A stretch of DNA of 64,000 bases from Kitagawia praeruptora. Lineage: Eukaryota; Streptophyta; Magnoliopsida; Apiales; Apiaceae. The notes below the pieces were generated by a model. It was not told the origin of the DNA, did not search any database, and saw only the letters and a program-made list of their open reading frames with translations. Of the stretch, positions 22,801-32,442 are shown one piece after another. The position numbers and the translations under genes are program-made. The stretch's first letter is position 1; every line of letters begins with the position of its first letter. Where the stretch lies: positions 140,710,501-140,774,500 of the forward strand of contig CM075347.1 in assembly GCA_037693485.1 (NCBI GenBank). The letters are read 5' to 3'.

Positions 22801-24341
22801 AGAAACAAGTGGCTTTGCCTGAGATTCAAAACTTAGAAGAAATCTCAGATGGTGAAAGGCAAGCCAGAATAGAAGCTTTGGAAAAGATCAACAAGGAGAC
22901 TAATGAAAGAATCCTAAAGGCAGAGAGGATGATCAATGAATCAATTGCATCATCTCTGTTCCTTAATGCTCAATCTTCTGCTCCAACAATATCAACCACA
23001 ATCATGAAGGTGCTCACTCCAAGGGTTGTGGCTCCTACATTCTATGATGCTGAGCCATCATTTGTCAAAGAATTTGAACCTGCCATCAAAACCAGAGCAT
23101 ACTCACCATCAAAGGAAAATGGGAAGAACAAGCTTCAATTGGACTACCCATTTCCCAAGAATGATGAAGAAAAGCTAATGGGAAAAACTATCATAGAGTT
23201 CAAAGAACAGACAAATAAGAGTGTAAGAGATTGGATGGCTGTAATCATGAGGAATGGAAAAGTATTAAATATATCCAATAGCCATCCTAGATTTGTGGAA
23301 GCTAAAAGAGAAGAAGTCTCCAGAATCCAAAGGGAAGCCCATCCAAGTACAGAAAATCAATATGAAAACTCATATGAGAAGCAAGCCAGGCTGGCTCAAG
23401 AGTTAATGGATGAGGTAGAGGTTGAAATGAAGGAACCTGAGGAAGTTCCCAAATTCAAATCTAAAAGAAGGAAAGCTAAAACCAAGAGGGTTCTTTCTCC
23501 AGAACCCTCTCCAGAAAAAGAAACCATTGGCTCATCAGTACCTATGTCTGCAACAGTAATCGACCCAACTGTAAACTTTCATGGTGACCCCATAAGGCCT
23601 AAAGAGGAACCAATGAATTTTGATTCAATTGAAGTTCCTTCATTCTTGCTGAATCCAAAACAAAAGAAAAGGGCTCCAAAGAAGCAACTTTCAAAGGGAC
23701 CAGTTCAAGTTGCTAGGGTACCTGCTATTGTCAAACAACCAATCTTGGAAAACAAAGAAGACTTTATCTATCAGGCAGAAATTGAAGAATACTCTGGCAT
23801 GAATCTATATTTTGATGAATTGTCAGAAGTAAGAGGAATTGACAAGTACAAGAATCAGCCTGAGAGATTAGTGTTTGTCTACAAGGGAGGAAGTCAGAGG
23901 ACATGGCCATTACAGAAGGTTCTTGGAGAGAATTATCATACACTGACCAAAGTGTTCTCAGCATTCAAGAGACACACAGGGTTCTCTGAGACAGCCAGAA
24001 GGGAGATAATCAGCAGAATAGAAGAAATAAGGAGAGAATGGAACTCACCCTCAAGTCTACCAAAGAAAATGAAGATCCCATATAATGGACAGAAAATCCA
24101 TATTCAACCCTTTTGGATGATGGAGTTCAGGGATGAAGAGGGCACTAGGAGATTCTTCAGGTTAGAAGACCAACTGTCGAAGGCTAGTTCTGATTACCTA
24201 AGATGGTTACAACTAAAGCTAAATCCAAAAGTTGTTGAAGAAGATACCTTCTATAGACAACTTCAAGTGCAAATTGAGTCCAACTCTGCCAAGGAAGGAA
24301 AGTCAAGGGTGCAGCCAACCAGAGAGAGGAAACATCATTAA
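19854..24341 (+). CDS. E ORF3, 1495-residue post-pol protein of unknown function
   Basis: One uninterrupted frame starts at ATG 19854 (MAPIVKMMSSTGFTYEKNN) and ends at TAA 24341. Residues about 1-240 look globular (AYHTMMNFLKKCKLSYAMTA, VEEVWASAEYNG-like region, MLVMLCMLLTDKFYNFG). Residues 280-720 are low-complexity and Ser/Thr/Pro-rich. Part of this (about 530-590) is written by repeats of the ATCAACGGATA motif. Residues 830-960 are helical and coiled-coil-like. The C-terminal 500 residues are basic, with a more ordered patch around YKGGSQRTWPLQKVL. I see no signal peptide or membrane helix, so 'envelope-like' is not supported. It is the same kind of frame as at 3-680. It is the only intact gene of E. 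Confidence 0.85.
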   Translation: MAPIVKMMSSTGFTYEKNNFAAFVDTVNAPKAYHTMMNFLKKCKLSYAMTATTPLIHEVIEEVWASAEYNGTDGTLAFSLKGKNYVVNSDVLTACLKLPENNCLNVPSNAEIVTMLNSMNYTLNTENLGKIVRKGMVKEWSYLCDAFIKTFSGKISNFDAVTNSMLVMLCMLLTDKFYNFGTLVMYEIAAKLGKKETRSKNVYFARFFMLLALHVSENELSIANPDSKFNCFVQEKRVLSDLIRMNLNAEVQLVYLPIVQVTVSNPETPISNPQISFPSSVTMEFVAVTKQAPTKVTKSRVPKPQSKRQTSGVSQKAPVAKTTKTLEGSVKVVVSGEGQGEHQRNPKDKEGEAGATNISVSQKTVNEPTSQILVTSSQQGVTTNLSSTLGTLHKRGRDTDNSHSKTYGRRVKSKTIGESQGAHTVQQTVPSQIQFDVTSINVESQPLDLNLQIDTHFDPPSPTPSLDVDMISTSIPDSPSLKFLEKPHSTICGHHLLDDLLGHQSSIPEFTTLSVASSLKSITTDSVLVFTSTDTRFPSSTDILHSLTSVSPSTYMSTTNYPLTAITTTSTDTLYPLTTLSTTAKCDIPMSTVEEFVVVETLLGMREGSERLPCEQAKGEKNNERLTISSGQAKGELESSTLVGEGEGVRGVSQGEPLMQEKRDERREGTTGEIRREESAIASELMEVNEASKEMEFRQEYQSIIDSISLDPETFTHPVSAYQVMAQQGNVEAEKAMHLVHTSESLQRAKEALQTLSPSAGSEEFGSDDSQSSDGEEMNEDETPGWMFSNATELGNLNVEIMKQYHSAKAEHQTAEPQRKTVLEQVMASLKLQKMQSVIQRTQQEEVKSAIRDMKIALDARIEALAPTTTQKVLSSKLLKEDSLAKSVQLLSSRVDTMESQMNTIIANQSKQTQLLEMLLAASTPTLDANKKGEKMGTSTEEAAISTGQFQATSSEIVQSEGEQQPIVVVNLTEFEIKVSPVKKQVALPEIQNLEEISDGERQARIEALEKINKETNERILKAERMINESIASSLFLNAQSSAPTISTTIMKVLTPRVVAPTFYDAEPSFVKEFEPAIKTRAYSPSKENGKNKLQLDYPFPKNDEEKLMGKTIIEFKEQTNKSVRDWMAVIMRNGKVLNISNSHPRFVEAKREEVSRIQREAHPSTENQYENSYEKQARLAQELMDEVEVEMKEPEEVPKFKSKRRKAKTKRVLSPEPSPEKETIGSSVPMSATVIDPTVNFHGDPIRPKEEPMNFDSIEVPSFLLNPKQKKRAPKKQLSKGPVQVARVPAIVKQPILENKEDFIYQAEIEEYSGMNLYFDELSEVRGIDKYKNQPERLVFVYKGGSQRTWPLQKVLGENYHTLTKVFSAFKRHTGFSETARREIISRIEEIRREWNSPSSLPKKMKIPYNGQKIHIQPFWMMEFRDEEGTRRFFRLEDQLSKASSDYLRWLQLKLNPKVVEEDTFYRQLQVQIESNSAKEGKSRVQPTRERKHH

Positions 24342-24519
24342 TCTGCTCAATCTAAAGGAGCACATCTCTGATAAGTTTCTTAAAGCTTTCTGTTTTTAAT
24401 TTTTGCAGCTTAATACAATTTTTGCATACTGTAGTGTGTATATATCTTTAGGAATGTTTTGTTATCATCAAGGTTCTGAATTTATGCTTTATTGCCATCA
24501 AGTATAAATTGGGGGAAAT
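24342..24519 (+). other. E 3' untranslated region and polypurine tract
   Basis: A short non-coding stretch after ORF3. It ends in the polypurine tract TTGGGGGAAA at about 24509-24518, immediately before the 3' LTR. This is the plus-strand primer site. Confidence 0.75.
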
Positions 24520-25504
24520 TGTTAGGAATATGTTGTAGTTGATGATAACTTAACAATCAAGCAAAATTGTATAAGTCAAGTTTTGTAACTATCAACGGAT
24601 AAGATCTTATAACTCTATTCGTTGACAGGTAGCTCATCAACGGATGAGGTTTAGTAGCATACTGCAATATCTCTATTTTTCAGTTGATAGTGTTTTTATT
24701 CAGAGTCATGTTGACCATCAATGGATAGGCAGAATAGGGTAGCCAATTGTAAATAAGCTATGCTATGTAATTCTGTCTAAGTGAAAGTGTATCAACGGAT
24801 AAGAACAGGGCTCTATCAATGGATACAACTCAAATCTACTCGATCAACGGATACAGCTCAAACTACCATCAACGGATAAGTGTGCACAACATCAACGGAT
24901 AATCATTGTCACTTTATCCTATGCTAGCTTGGAATTAGCAGTTGATAAGGACTGGTTTGACTGACAGATCACATGGGTTGATAGTAGGTATAAAAAGCAG
25001 TATGGCAGCCATACTTTGGAAACACAGAAGAAAGAAGCATTCCATTTACACAGTACATACAAGAAAGGTGCAGGGGACATATCTGTTCACAAGGACAACC
25101 TTTCGGCTACATGTGGATTTGGAGTGGAGTAGCAAGTCAACTAGAATTAGATTAATATTATCTTATTCCTGTAGTACTTGTAAACTTGGGATATATAACC
25201 AAGTGTAGCAACTCTTTAGAGTGTGAGAAAACATACATATTTGCTTAGGGTTTCTTGAATATCTTTAGAAGCAAAGAGTTGTAAACACAGAAGTTGTGTA
25301 CATTTGTATCACAGGGTTTTCTTCAAATAAAAGTCTCAGGTGGTACATTTAACCACCTGATTTTTTATGTGGTTGTGAACTATTTCTATTCAGCAATTAT
25401 TTCTTTATAGATTTCTGTGGTTTTTATCAGAAATTTATAACTATCAAGAATTGTATTCAACCCCCCCTTCTACAATTATACAAGTGTGTAATTTGGGAAT
25501 AACA
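24520..25504 (+). repeat. 3' LTR of E
   Basis: 985 bp and nearly identical to the 5' LTR. The visible differences are about five substitutions (for example an A/G in the motif near 24652) and three fewer C in the C run. It ends GGGAATAACA and is followed by the TGAGA duplication. Confidence 0.95.
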
Positions 25505-25614
25505 TGAGAGGCTTTGATGAACAACATCATTTTTATCTTCCAGAGGTTGTAATTTTTTTTGTCAAACTTAGGGACTTTCACCGTTCCTGTGGTCTTTGGT
25601 GTATTCGAAATCAT
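25505..25614 (-). pseudogene. B gag, first 36 codons
   Basis: The ATG is at 25612-25614. The product starts MISNTPKTTGTVKVPKFDKK and reads NYNLWKIKMMLFIKAS up to the E target site. The reading frame continues at 12538 on the other side of E, so E split an otherwise open gag. Spacing to the B primer site (30 bases) is normal. Confidence 0.85.
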
Positions 25615-25644
25615 GATCTTTTTTTGTTTTTGAATAAACAGCCC

Positions 25645-25656
25645 GCTCTGATACCA
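25645..25656 (-). other. primer-binding site of B
   Basis: On the minus strand, TGGTATCAGAGC is an exact initiator-Met tRNA complement, two bases inside the B LTR. Confidence 0.88.
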
Positions 25657-25658
25657 CT

Positions 25659-26932
25659 TGTTGAGTATTGAATACAGCAAAAGAATACTGAGGGGGGGTG
25701 AATGGATTCTTGAACTTTTCTTGTTCTTGAATCTGTGTAGCAAGATAAGTGTCTGTGTGTGCAAATGTGGAGGTGCGGATAAAGAACAACACAAGACACA
25801 ATATCACTTTAATCTAATATATTATTAGATAAAGGTTGCTACAATCTGTGAATACCAATGGTAGTATTCTCAGCTTCGTTTTTCTCAGAGAGATATATCT
25901 TACAGTGTATGAAAAATCTTAATCAACTAAAGAAGTAAGATTGTATTCTTATAGAACATGAATACAACTCAGTTACTACAAATAAGGTTACAGGATAAAT
26001 TACTTTCTTGTATGTCTATTCTTTTTGAGTAAGCATCCAAACGGCTACAGATTTGACTTTGCAAAGTTCTGTTCAGATCCACTTCTTTAGCTCTTTGTCT
26101 CTTCTATATCTCTCCAAGCTTCCTTGTTGGCTTTCCAGAGCACGTTACAGATTGTGGTCCATAAAGTGCATTGGCTTGTTGTAGATTTCAGACTTGTACA
26201 ATTTTTTCAGTATTTTGTCTCCAAGAATGTATTCGAGAAGTGGTTAAGTGATTGATTCGAGAACTAGGATTAGATAACTCTGAGTTCTTGAATACTGTAT
26301 GATTGACATATCGAATCACTTCTCGAATAACACTTTTCTCCAGGGTTCCTTGAGTTGTCGAATAGAACACTTGACTTGTCGAATCCCTGAGATATCGAAT
26401 AGCTTTCTGAGTCCTTGAGATATCGAATGGAACTTTGACTTGTTGACTCTTTGAGAACTCGAATACCACTTTGACTTGTTGACTTCTTGAGTTCTCGAAT
26501 AAAGTATTTAGACATGTCGAATCTCTGAGATATCGAATGAGATATCGAATAGTTCATTTAGAGATATCGAACAGTGTCTTCTCAGATATCGAATCTCTGA
26601 CTTCTCGAACGCTAGACTTCTCGAATAGACAAATATACTTCTCGAATTGGTACTTAGGCAAATTCTTCATTTCTTCAAATCCCAACTGTGATTATTTAAC
26701 AATCTTTATCTTCTTGCTTGAGGCATGAACCTTGGAACTTCTTTCAAGCATTATTCTTGACTATAAAAGTACAGTTACACAACTAGGATTTGATGCCTAT
26801 TACAAGTACAAAACAAATAGAAACTCTACAACTAGAGGTTCGCTCAGTTAAGAGGTCATGTAAGTAATGCAAAGCATTACAAACAATTAGGCTTGTTATT
26901 AGATGTATACAGGCATGCCTCTGTGACTAACA
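25659..26932 (-). repeat. 5' LTR of Copia B
   Basis: The inner edge is TGTTGAG next to the primer site. The outer edge on the plus strand is TGTGACTAACA, giving TG...CA ends and a length of 1274 bp. A dense cluster of CGAAT words, mostly TATCGAAT, CTCGAAT or GTCGAAT, spans about 26310-26650. The outer edge lies inside element C gag sequence. The matching 3' LTR is not in the window. Confidence 0.75.
26310..26650. promoter_or_regulatory. CGAAT motif cluster in B LTR
   Basis: Within 340 bases I count about 14 CGAAT and two CGAAC words, mostly preceded by TAT, CT or GT. They are often spaced 15-35 bases apart and embedded in CTTGACTTGT- and CTGAGAT-like repeats. This is the B-family counterpart of the ATCAACGGATA cluster in E. 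Confidence 0.55.
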
Positions 26933-26970
26933 AGAAGGTTGTGTAGCCCATCCTTGAACCGACGATATGA
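26933..26970 (-). pseudogene. element C gag fragment between B LTR and the CACTA element
   Basis: Read on the minus strand, this short stretch gives FISSVQGWATQPS-like sequence. That is the usual continuation of the UBN2-type Copia gag that lies on the far side of the CACTA element (41058-41551). It shows that both B and the CACTA element inserted into one older Copia gag. Confidence 0.6.
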
Positions 26971-26973
26971 AGG

Positions 26974-27830
26974 CACTACAAGGATAATTGAATCAGACAA
27001 GGCTTTTTGCCCGTTGTCTGATGTCCTAGAAAACCGTTGTCTATTGAGCTGCCGTCTGTTACGCAGCTCAGACAACGGACGCGTCCGTTGTCTGATTCCC
27101 TACAGACAACGGTTTTGGTCTTAGAAAACGTTGTCTGAAATGCTTGAACAACAACGGCTGTTGTAGAAACCATTGTCTGACAAATAAATCAACAATTGTT
27201 TATTAACTAGAAAATGTTGTTATTTTAATTTTCAGACAAGGCTTTATTTTCCAAAAGAGTGTTGTGTGATCTAAATATTTACGACGGTTTTAGTAGAACA
27301 ACCCCATTGTCTTAATAGTTTAAGACAATGGTTTCCTTTCTACAAACGGTTGTAGGTACTTGACTTGCACAATTGTTTTCTTTAAATACCTATTGTCTGA
27401 GAGCTGTTAGGCAACAGTTTTTGTTTCTAAAACACTTGTTTCTGATTTTGATAGACAACGGTATTGGACAAAAAACTGTTGTCTGAAGTGTTTACGACAA
27501 TGGTTTAGCATAAAATACTTTGAATTATTTTTAAAACAACAACGGTTTTTATTAGTATATTGCTTGTAAAAAATCTCTATGGACAATGGTTTGAAATCAA
27601 GTATCTGTTGTCTGATGTCTTTACCACAATGGTTTCATATGCTTGTATTGAATTAATGTATTTGGACAACGGTTTTTTTTAACAAGAAGTTGTTACCTAG
27701 CTTAATAGACAATGGTTTCATAGAAAATTCAACACATTGCCTAGTACAATGCTTGACAACAGTTTTCATTATAGTCCAATTACCTAAAATAACAAGAGAC
27801 AATGGTTTTATATAACAAAATTAAAAAACC
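26974..27830. repeat. left terminal and subterminal repeats of the CACTA element
   Basis: CACTACAAGGATAATTGAA is followed by more than twenty copies, in both orientations and with variants, of the word CAGACAACGGTTTT. These are the usual binding sites of the TNPA-type protein. A perfect 28-bp palindrome centred on ACGCGT lies at 27068-27095. Confidence 0.9.
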
Positions 27831-28088
27831 AAACTGGCAATATAAAGAAGCCAAACTAAAACCAAAACAGCCATTCCATTCCATCGTATTCAATAAACCA
27901 TTACAACCAACACATCCAACCAAGTAAAATTCACGAACTAATTAAGTTAAATAGACTCAAACCAACATCAGATTTTTGGATGCACATACCCCAAAAGTAG
28001 ACTCAAACCTTCACTTAAGTTAAATAGTTAAGCCATTACATGTGCATCAGAAAATTTGCGGTGCGTGGTTACTAAATGTGCAAAGAAC
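27831..28088 (-). other. 3' untranslated region of the TNP1-Ulp1 gene
   Basis: A non-coding stretch between the subterminal repeats and the stop codon at 28089. It is A/C-rich on the plus strand with several runs of A, as expected of a plant 3' UTR read on the minus strand. Confidence 0.45.
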
Positions 28089-31000
28089 CTAAGAAGTCTC
28101 TTGCTTCATGAAGTACTTCGCCCACTCGATCCTGATTTCATTGAGATCATCGACTCCATAGGATAAGCTGCCCCTTCGTAGCCACTGAAAGATTAAACTA
28201 TATTATCACCAGATTTCAACATAGAAAAGAAGAACACAAAAGATGACAAAATTAAAAAATTTATACCTTTGAAACAAATTTGAGCTCCTTATCAAGACAT
28301 ATTTCCTTCATATATCGCATGATAAACAGACCACAGTCCTTGGTCCCAGATTGGAGAGGAACACCCTGAAAAATATTTATATAAATATTAACTCATATAT
28401 GAAGCAACAATTACAGATATATATCCATACATATATCCGAGAAACTAATATAAGAATAACGGGCGGCCAAGAAATAATTATACCGCAAGATTCTCCCATA
28501 TGATCTTCTTCTTCGCAATCTTCTTCCCAGCATCCTTGTAAAGATTAATGGCACTACAAAAAAAATATAAATTCGCATTACGACATTTCTCATTAATATA
28601 AAGAACAGAAATAATACTATCACACTCACTTGTCAACCACTTCTGTCCATTCTTCGACTGCAATTCGACGCTTCAATGGGTCCATGTGGTAGACTAATTG
28701 TGACTCGGGATTAACAGCGGTGAGCGCCCAATGGTTCCTACAATGACCCCGTCAGAAACATATATATTGTAAATTAGGTATAATATTAGAAGTCAATTAT
28801 TAGCACTTAAACATGTAATAAAATTATTTTTCTTTGGTAGTGAAGAAATGCATATTTGAAAGTAATACAAGTCCAAAGAATAATATTTGTTACGACTGAG
28901 ATGCCCATTTTGATATTAATAACATAGACGGTGAAAATTAAATTAGAAATACAATTACTCACACATTATTATATGGCAAAAGAAAGAGCTGGCCTGGTTT
29001 GGTAGTCTTGAACCGTTCAGCAAGATTACGCGACCTCTCCCCTGCTGTACCACAACCTTTAGCGCCAATGACAGCAGGATCAACAAACGATATCATGTCG
29101 GTCATCTTGTGCTTCCTCAAATAAATATGCAGTAAACTATACATAAAAAAGTAAAGAATTAGGCACTTTTACGATATAACTTTGAAGTTGTCTATTTTTC
29201 CAAAAATTAATATTTGAGTTTACAAGTCAGAAAACTGGATAAATTCGCAAGTATAAGGTAAGATCCTAATTATTGAAAATTTAACAGAACTTAATAATAC
29301 TTACTTGATGAAATAGCAAATGGTTGATCCTGATATTTCTCCTCCAAAGCACAGAGCATGCACGTCGGATAAGAACATAACATTCTTCTTAACTGATCCA
29401 AAAGCATCTTCATGTAATTTAAAAGCCAACGTACGACCATCATTTAATGTGTCACTTGCCCAAAGCCACAAACGCTTTAGTGACTGGTGGAATTCAGGAC
29501 CCATCTTAGCGACCAACTCTGGTTGTGAGACGCAATCAGCCACCTTTTTAAACTTCTTTTCAGTAAGTTTCTTCCCTCCCTGAAAAAAATAAGGAATGCA
29601 ATTATGCATACTAGAATGAAAGAACAGAATATCCAACGGAATGTAAACTGAAAGTAAGTACTTAGTCTTTACTTCTAAAGACTTCTAATATTTAAAGCCA
29701 AGAAAAAATAATTGAAAAGGTTATATTCAAGTTTAGTAGTTAACCTTCAGATTTCCTTTCACTGGAGCAGTATTTGTCTTCACTTTCAAAATATTGCTTT
29801 TCGGCCATGCAATGTACGTTCCGACAGCTTGTTGCACAGTCAAGATTTCATCATTGATTGGATAAGGAATCGGTGCATCTCCATTCATTACACGAGTAAT
29901 CGAGACTCGTGCATTCTTCTTTCCAAGTGGCTTGCCATGAACAACATCGCTTTCCATATCAACTGTTGCATAAGCAACAACATTGCTCGAGCCAGCTATT
30001 GTCAACTCCCAATGATAATCACCCTCATCATTGTCAACAACTTCAACAGCCTCAGCCTTCTTCCCCCCATCAAACTCCTCTTCAACAGCCTCGGCCTTCT
30101 TCCCCCCATCAAACTCCTCTTCAACAGCCTCAGCCTCTTGATCAGCCACGAGTTCAAGTTTCTTCTTTACGCCTTCAATTTCCAAATTATTAACTTGCCC
30201 CCCCTTGGAACAACTTTCCTGTTGTGATCCAATATTCGGGCTCCCATCAAACACAACATTTTTTGCATGTAAAGCGGCATTCATCTTTTCCATTTCTGCA
30301 GCCCGAAATGCAAATAGATCTTTAATAATCTTGTCTTTTGCCTCTGCCATGTACTTCTGAATTCCCTCTTGGATCTTTTCCTCAATCGACTTGCCTTTCC
30401 TTTTCTGTTTTGGAAGATCAAAATACACAGACTGCTTAACATGGCATCCCTGGCCACGTACTCGTCCTCGGTGCTCAGGGTTACCGAGCACCTTGGTCAA
30501 GACATCCTCAGTGCCTTCCAGTGTCACTTCCCCAGCACTGACTCTCTTCTTCATCTCAGCCTAAAAAAATGAATAAAACATATATTAAGTTAACTAACAA
30601 TGCATATATTATGCTCACAAGGAAATTGAACCACAATAGAAATGAATAACATACAATATTCGCAGCAATAGTAGCAACATCATTTGACTTGAATTTCCCG
30701 TCTTTATCCTGCCGGGCAAGAACCCAAGTATCGGATCGATCTATTTCAAATTCAGGATCACCACCAGACTACAAGTATGAACAGACAAGGAAATTAAATA
30801 TCAAAACATAATCAAACATGTCATGGGAAAAATAATATAATGTATAAAGATCACTAACCAACTCCTGTTCCAGGTTGGCATAACCCTTCCGAGACAAGTA
30901 GTGATCGTACTCATACATACCCCTTCGCCTTTTCTGCTCGGTATGTACCTCCTTCATAAAAACACAAAAGAAGTTATCAACAAAGATGTACCACTAAATA

Positions 31001-31853
31001 TATTTGGTTTTATGTAATCACGCTAAACAAATTGAAAATCTTACAAGGAACTCATTAGATAAACGGTTGGCAACAAACATGTCCCAGTGCGGCTTCTCAA
31101 TGAATGAGTAGTCAGCTGGAGGACTTTCTAGCAACTCGGGTTGATCACGATATGCCAGGACATAATGGGTTGATAAACGGCTCTTAAACTCCCTCCATTT
31201 TTGGCACGCAGAATTAAGCACCACCTTCCTCGCTGTTGATGGTACATCAAATGCCATCTGGTACAAACATAAATCAATTAGTCAAGATTCAAGAATAAAA
31301 AATACACACAGTGAGATTGTATTTATTTTACCTGAACACAATCCCAAATCTTTTTTTTTCTTTCAGCCGGAACTTGTTTCCAAGAATCATACCAAATCGG
31401 GGCCTTAGACCTCCCAAGAACCCCGATATAAGACTGCATCTCTGTGGCTGCCTTGCCGTACGGCTCCCCTTTTGCATTAAAATTCACCGTTGACTTGTTG
31501 CCCAACATCTTCCGCCTAACAATCCTATGCATTGTAACAGCACCCCGTTTTAAAAGCCTAAGTCCCTCGGTTTTGGTAGGCACGGGTTCTGCCTCTCGTT
31601 TCCTCTTCTTCGTCTTGGACAGTTGCTGTTGCAGAGTTGTAGAAATAGCCTTCTTCTTTACCGATTCAGGAGAGGACTTAGTAGAAGTAGCCTTCTTCTT
31701 TACCGAATCAGGAGAGGACGTAGTAGAAGTAGCCTTCTTCTTTACCTCCTTATTTACCGCACCAGTGTCCAGGCTACTATTCCTCTTTAAAGCCTTCATA
31801 AGGCAAGACACGGTTTTATTTGGAGCAGATCGTGTCTTCTTCGAAGGCGCCAT
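28089..31853 (-). CDS. TNP1-like / Ulp1 cysteine protease fusion gene of the CACTA element (11 exons)
   Basis: Minus-strand exons with GT-AG borders: 31853-31332, 31257-31045, 30951-30859, 30768-30655, 30560-29745, 29579-29305, 29136-28963, 28737-28630, 28553-28484, 28365-28267 and 28184-28089. They sum to 2580 bases (859 residues) with no stop. Exon 1 is basic with VKKKATST repeats, then the plant En/Spm TNP1 type block (NFNAKGEPYGK, YIGVLGRSKAPI). Exons 2-5 continue it (CQKWREFKSRL, YDHYLSRKGYANLEQEL, IDRSDTWVLAR, LGNPEHRGRVRG). Exon 5 ends in a DUF8039-like region (HGKPLGKKNARVSI, TVQQAVGTYIAWP) after tandem EAVEEEFDGGKK repeats. Exons 6-11 form an Ulp1/C48 domain with catalytic His (NHWALTAV), Asp (YHMDPLKR), Gln and Cys (QSGTKDCGLF). 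Likely role: binding of element ends plus SUMO-type protease activity. Fusion by inference from splicing. Confidence 0.85.
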
Positions 31854-31981
31854 ATTAATCTACACACCACATAAATAATATTAGGATATAGCAAAAGCAG
31901 GTATGAAGGCTCATTGAAGGTGATGCATTATACATGCAGGCTCATTGAAGTCAACTACTGGGATGCAGCACACAAGTCACA

Positions 31982-32442
31982 CAACCAAGCAGGGGCGGAG
32001 GCATTAAGAACCGAGAGGGTTCTTCCGCGTACCCTCAATTTTCTATAATCTTGTCTTTTATATTCATAACAGTTCAGGCCAAAGAAAAAAAATGAATTTT
32101 TACTTGTTGGATCCAGTCCCAATGACTCAAAACAATCCATAAATTATAAATTAGTAGGAGCAACTCATTGCTCTTCAACAATTTCCATATATTTGTATGT
32201 GTTGTATAGACCTTTGTTGATATTTTTACTTTCTAATCTCTGGTCCTGGACATCTAAAATCAAAGAAACAGAGAGAGGAATAAAGATGGGTGAACTGGGA
32301 AGCATTAAGATTGGTGAATCTGAAAGCATTTGGCATTGTAGTTTATATAGTCTCCTAGACAATACGGTAAGCGTTTAAAAAAATTTATCAATTATTTTAG
32401 AGTACCCTCATGTCCATTCCTGACTCCGCCACTGCAACCAAG
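31982..32442. mobile_element. hAT-like MITE upstream of the TNP1-Ulp1 gene
   Basis: The element proper is 31990-32434 (445 bp), with a perfect 8-bp duplication CAACCAAG at 31982-31989 and 32435-32442. The ends, read inward, are CAGGGGCGGAGGCA and CAGTGGCGGAGTCA. No coding capacity. It sits 130 bp upstream of the TNP1-Ulp1 start codon, inside the CACTA element, so it arrived after the CACTA lineage formed. Confidence 0.88.

Larger units (their letters stand above)
12534..25509 (+). mobile_element. complete SIRE-type Copia element E with target duplication
   Basis: The element proper is 12539-25504 (12,966 bp), flanked by the 5-bp duplication TGAGA at 12534-12538 and 25505-25509. Order: 5' LTR 12539-13526, primer site, gag, pol, spacer, ORF3, polypurine tract (about 24508-24518) and 3' LTR 24520-25504. 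The LTRs differ by about five substitutions plus C-run length by eye, so the insertion is recent. Gag-pol is nevertheless broken in at least four places, while ORF3 is open throughout. The insertion splits the gag of element B. Confidence 0.95.

Noticed and set aside
19854..24341. ORF3 as a retroviral envelope gene
   Set aside because: No signal peptide, transmembrane helix or cleavage site visible. The label is used for position only in SIRE-type elements.
25641..25660. Functional tRNA gene suggested by the GGTATCAGAGC words
   Set aside because: These are retrotransposon primer sites next to LTRs. No cloverleaf can be formed.
29712..30227. 171-codon plus-strand frame opposite TNP1-Ulp1 exon 5
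   Set aside because: Antisense shadow of a long, acidic, repetitive exon. The minus-strand reading has domain matches and consistent splicing.
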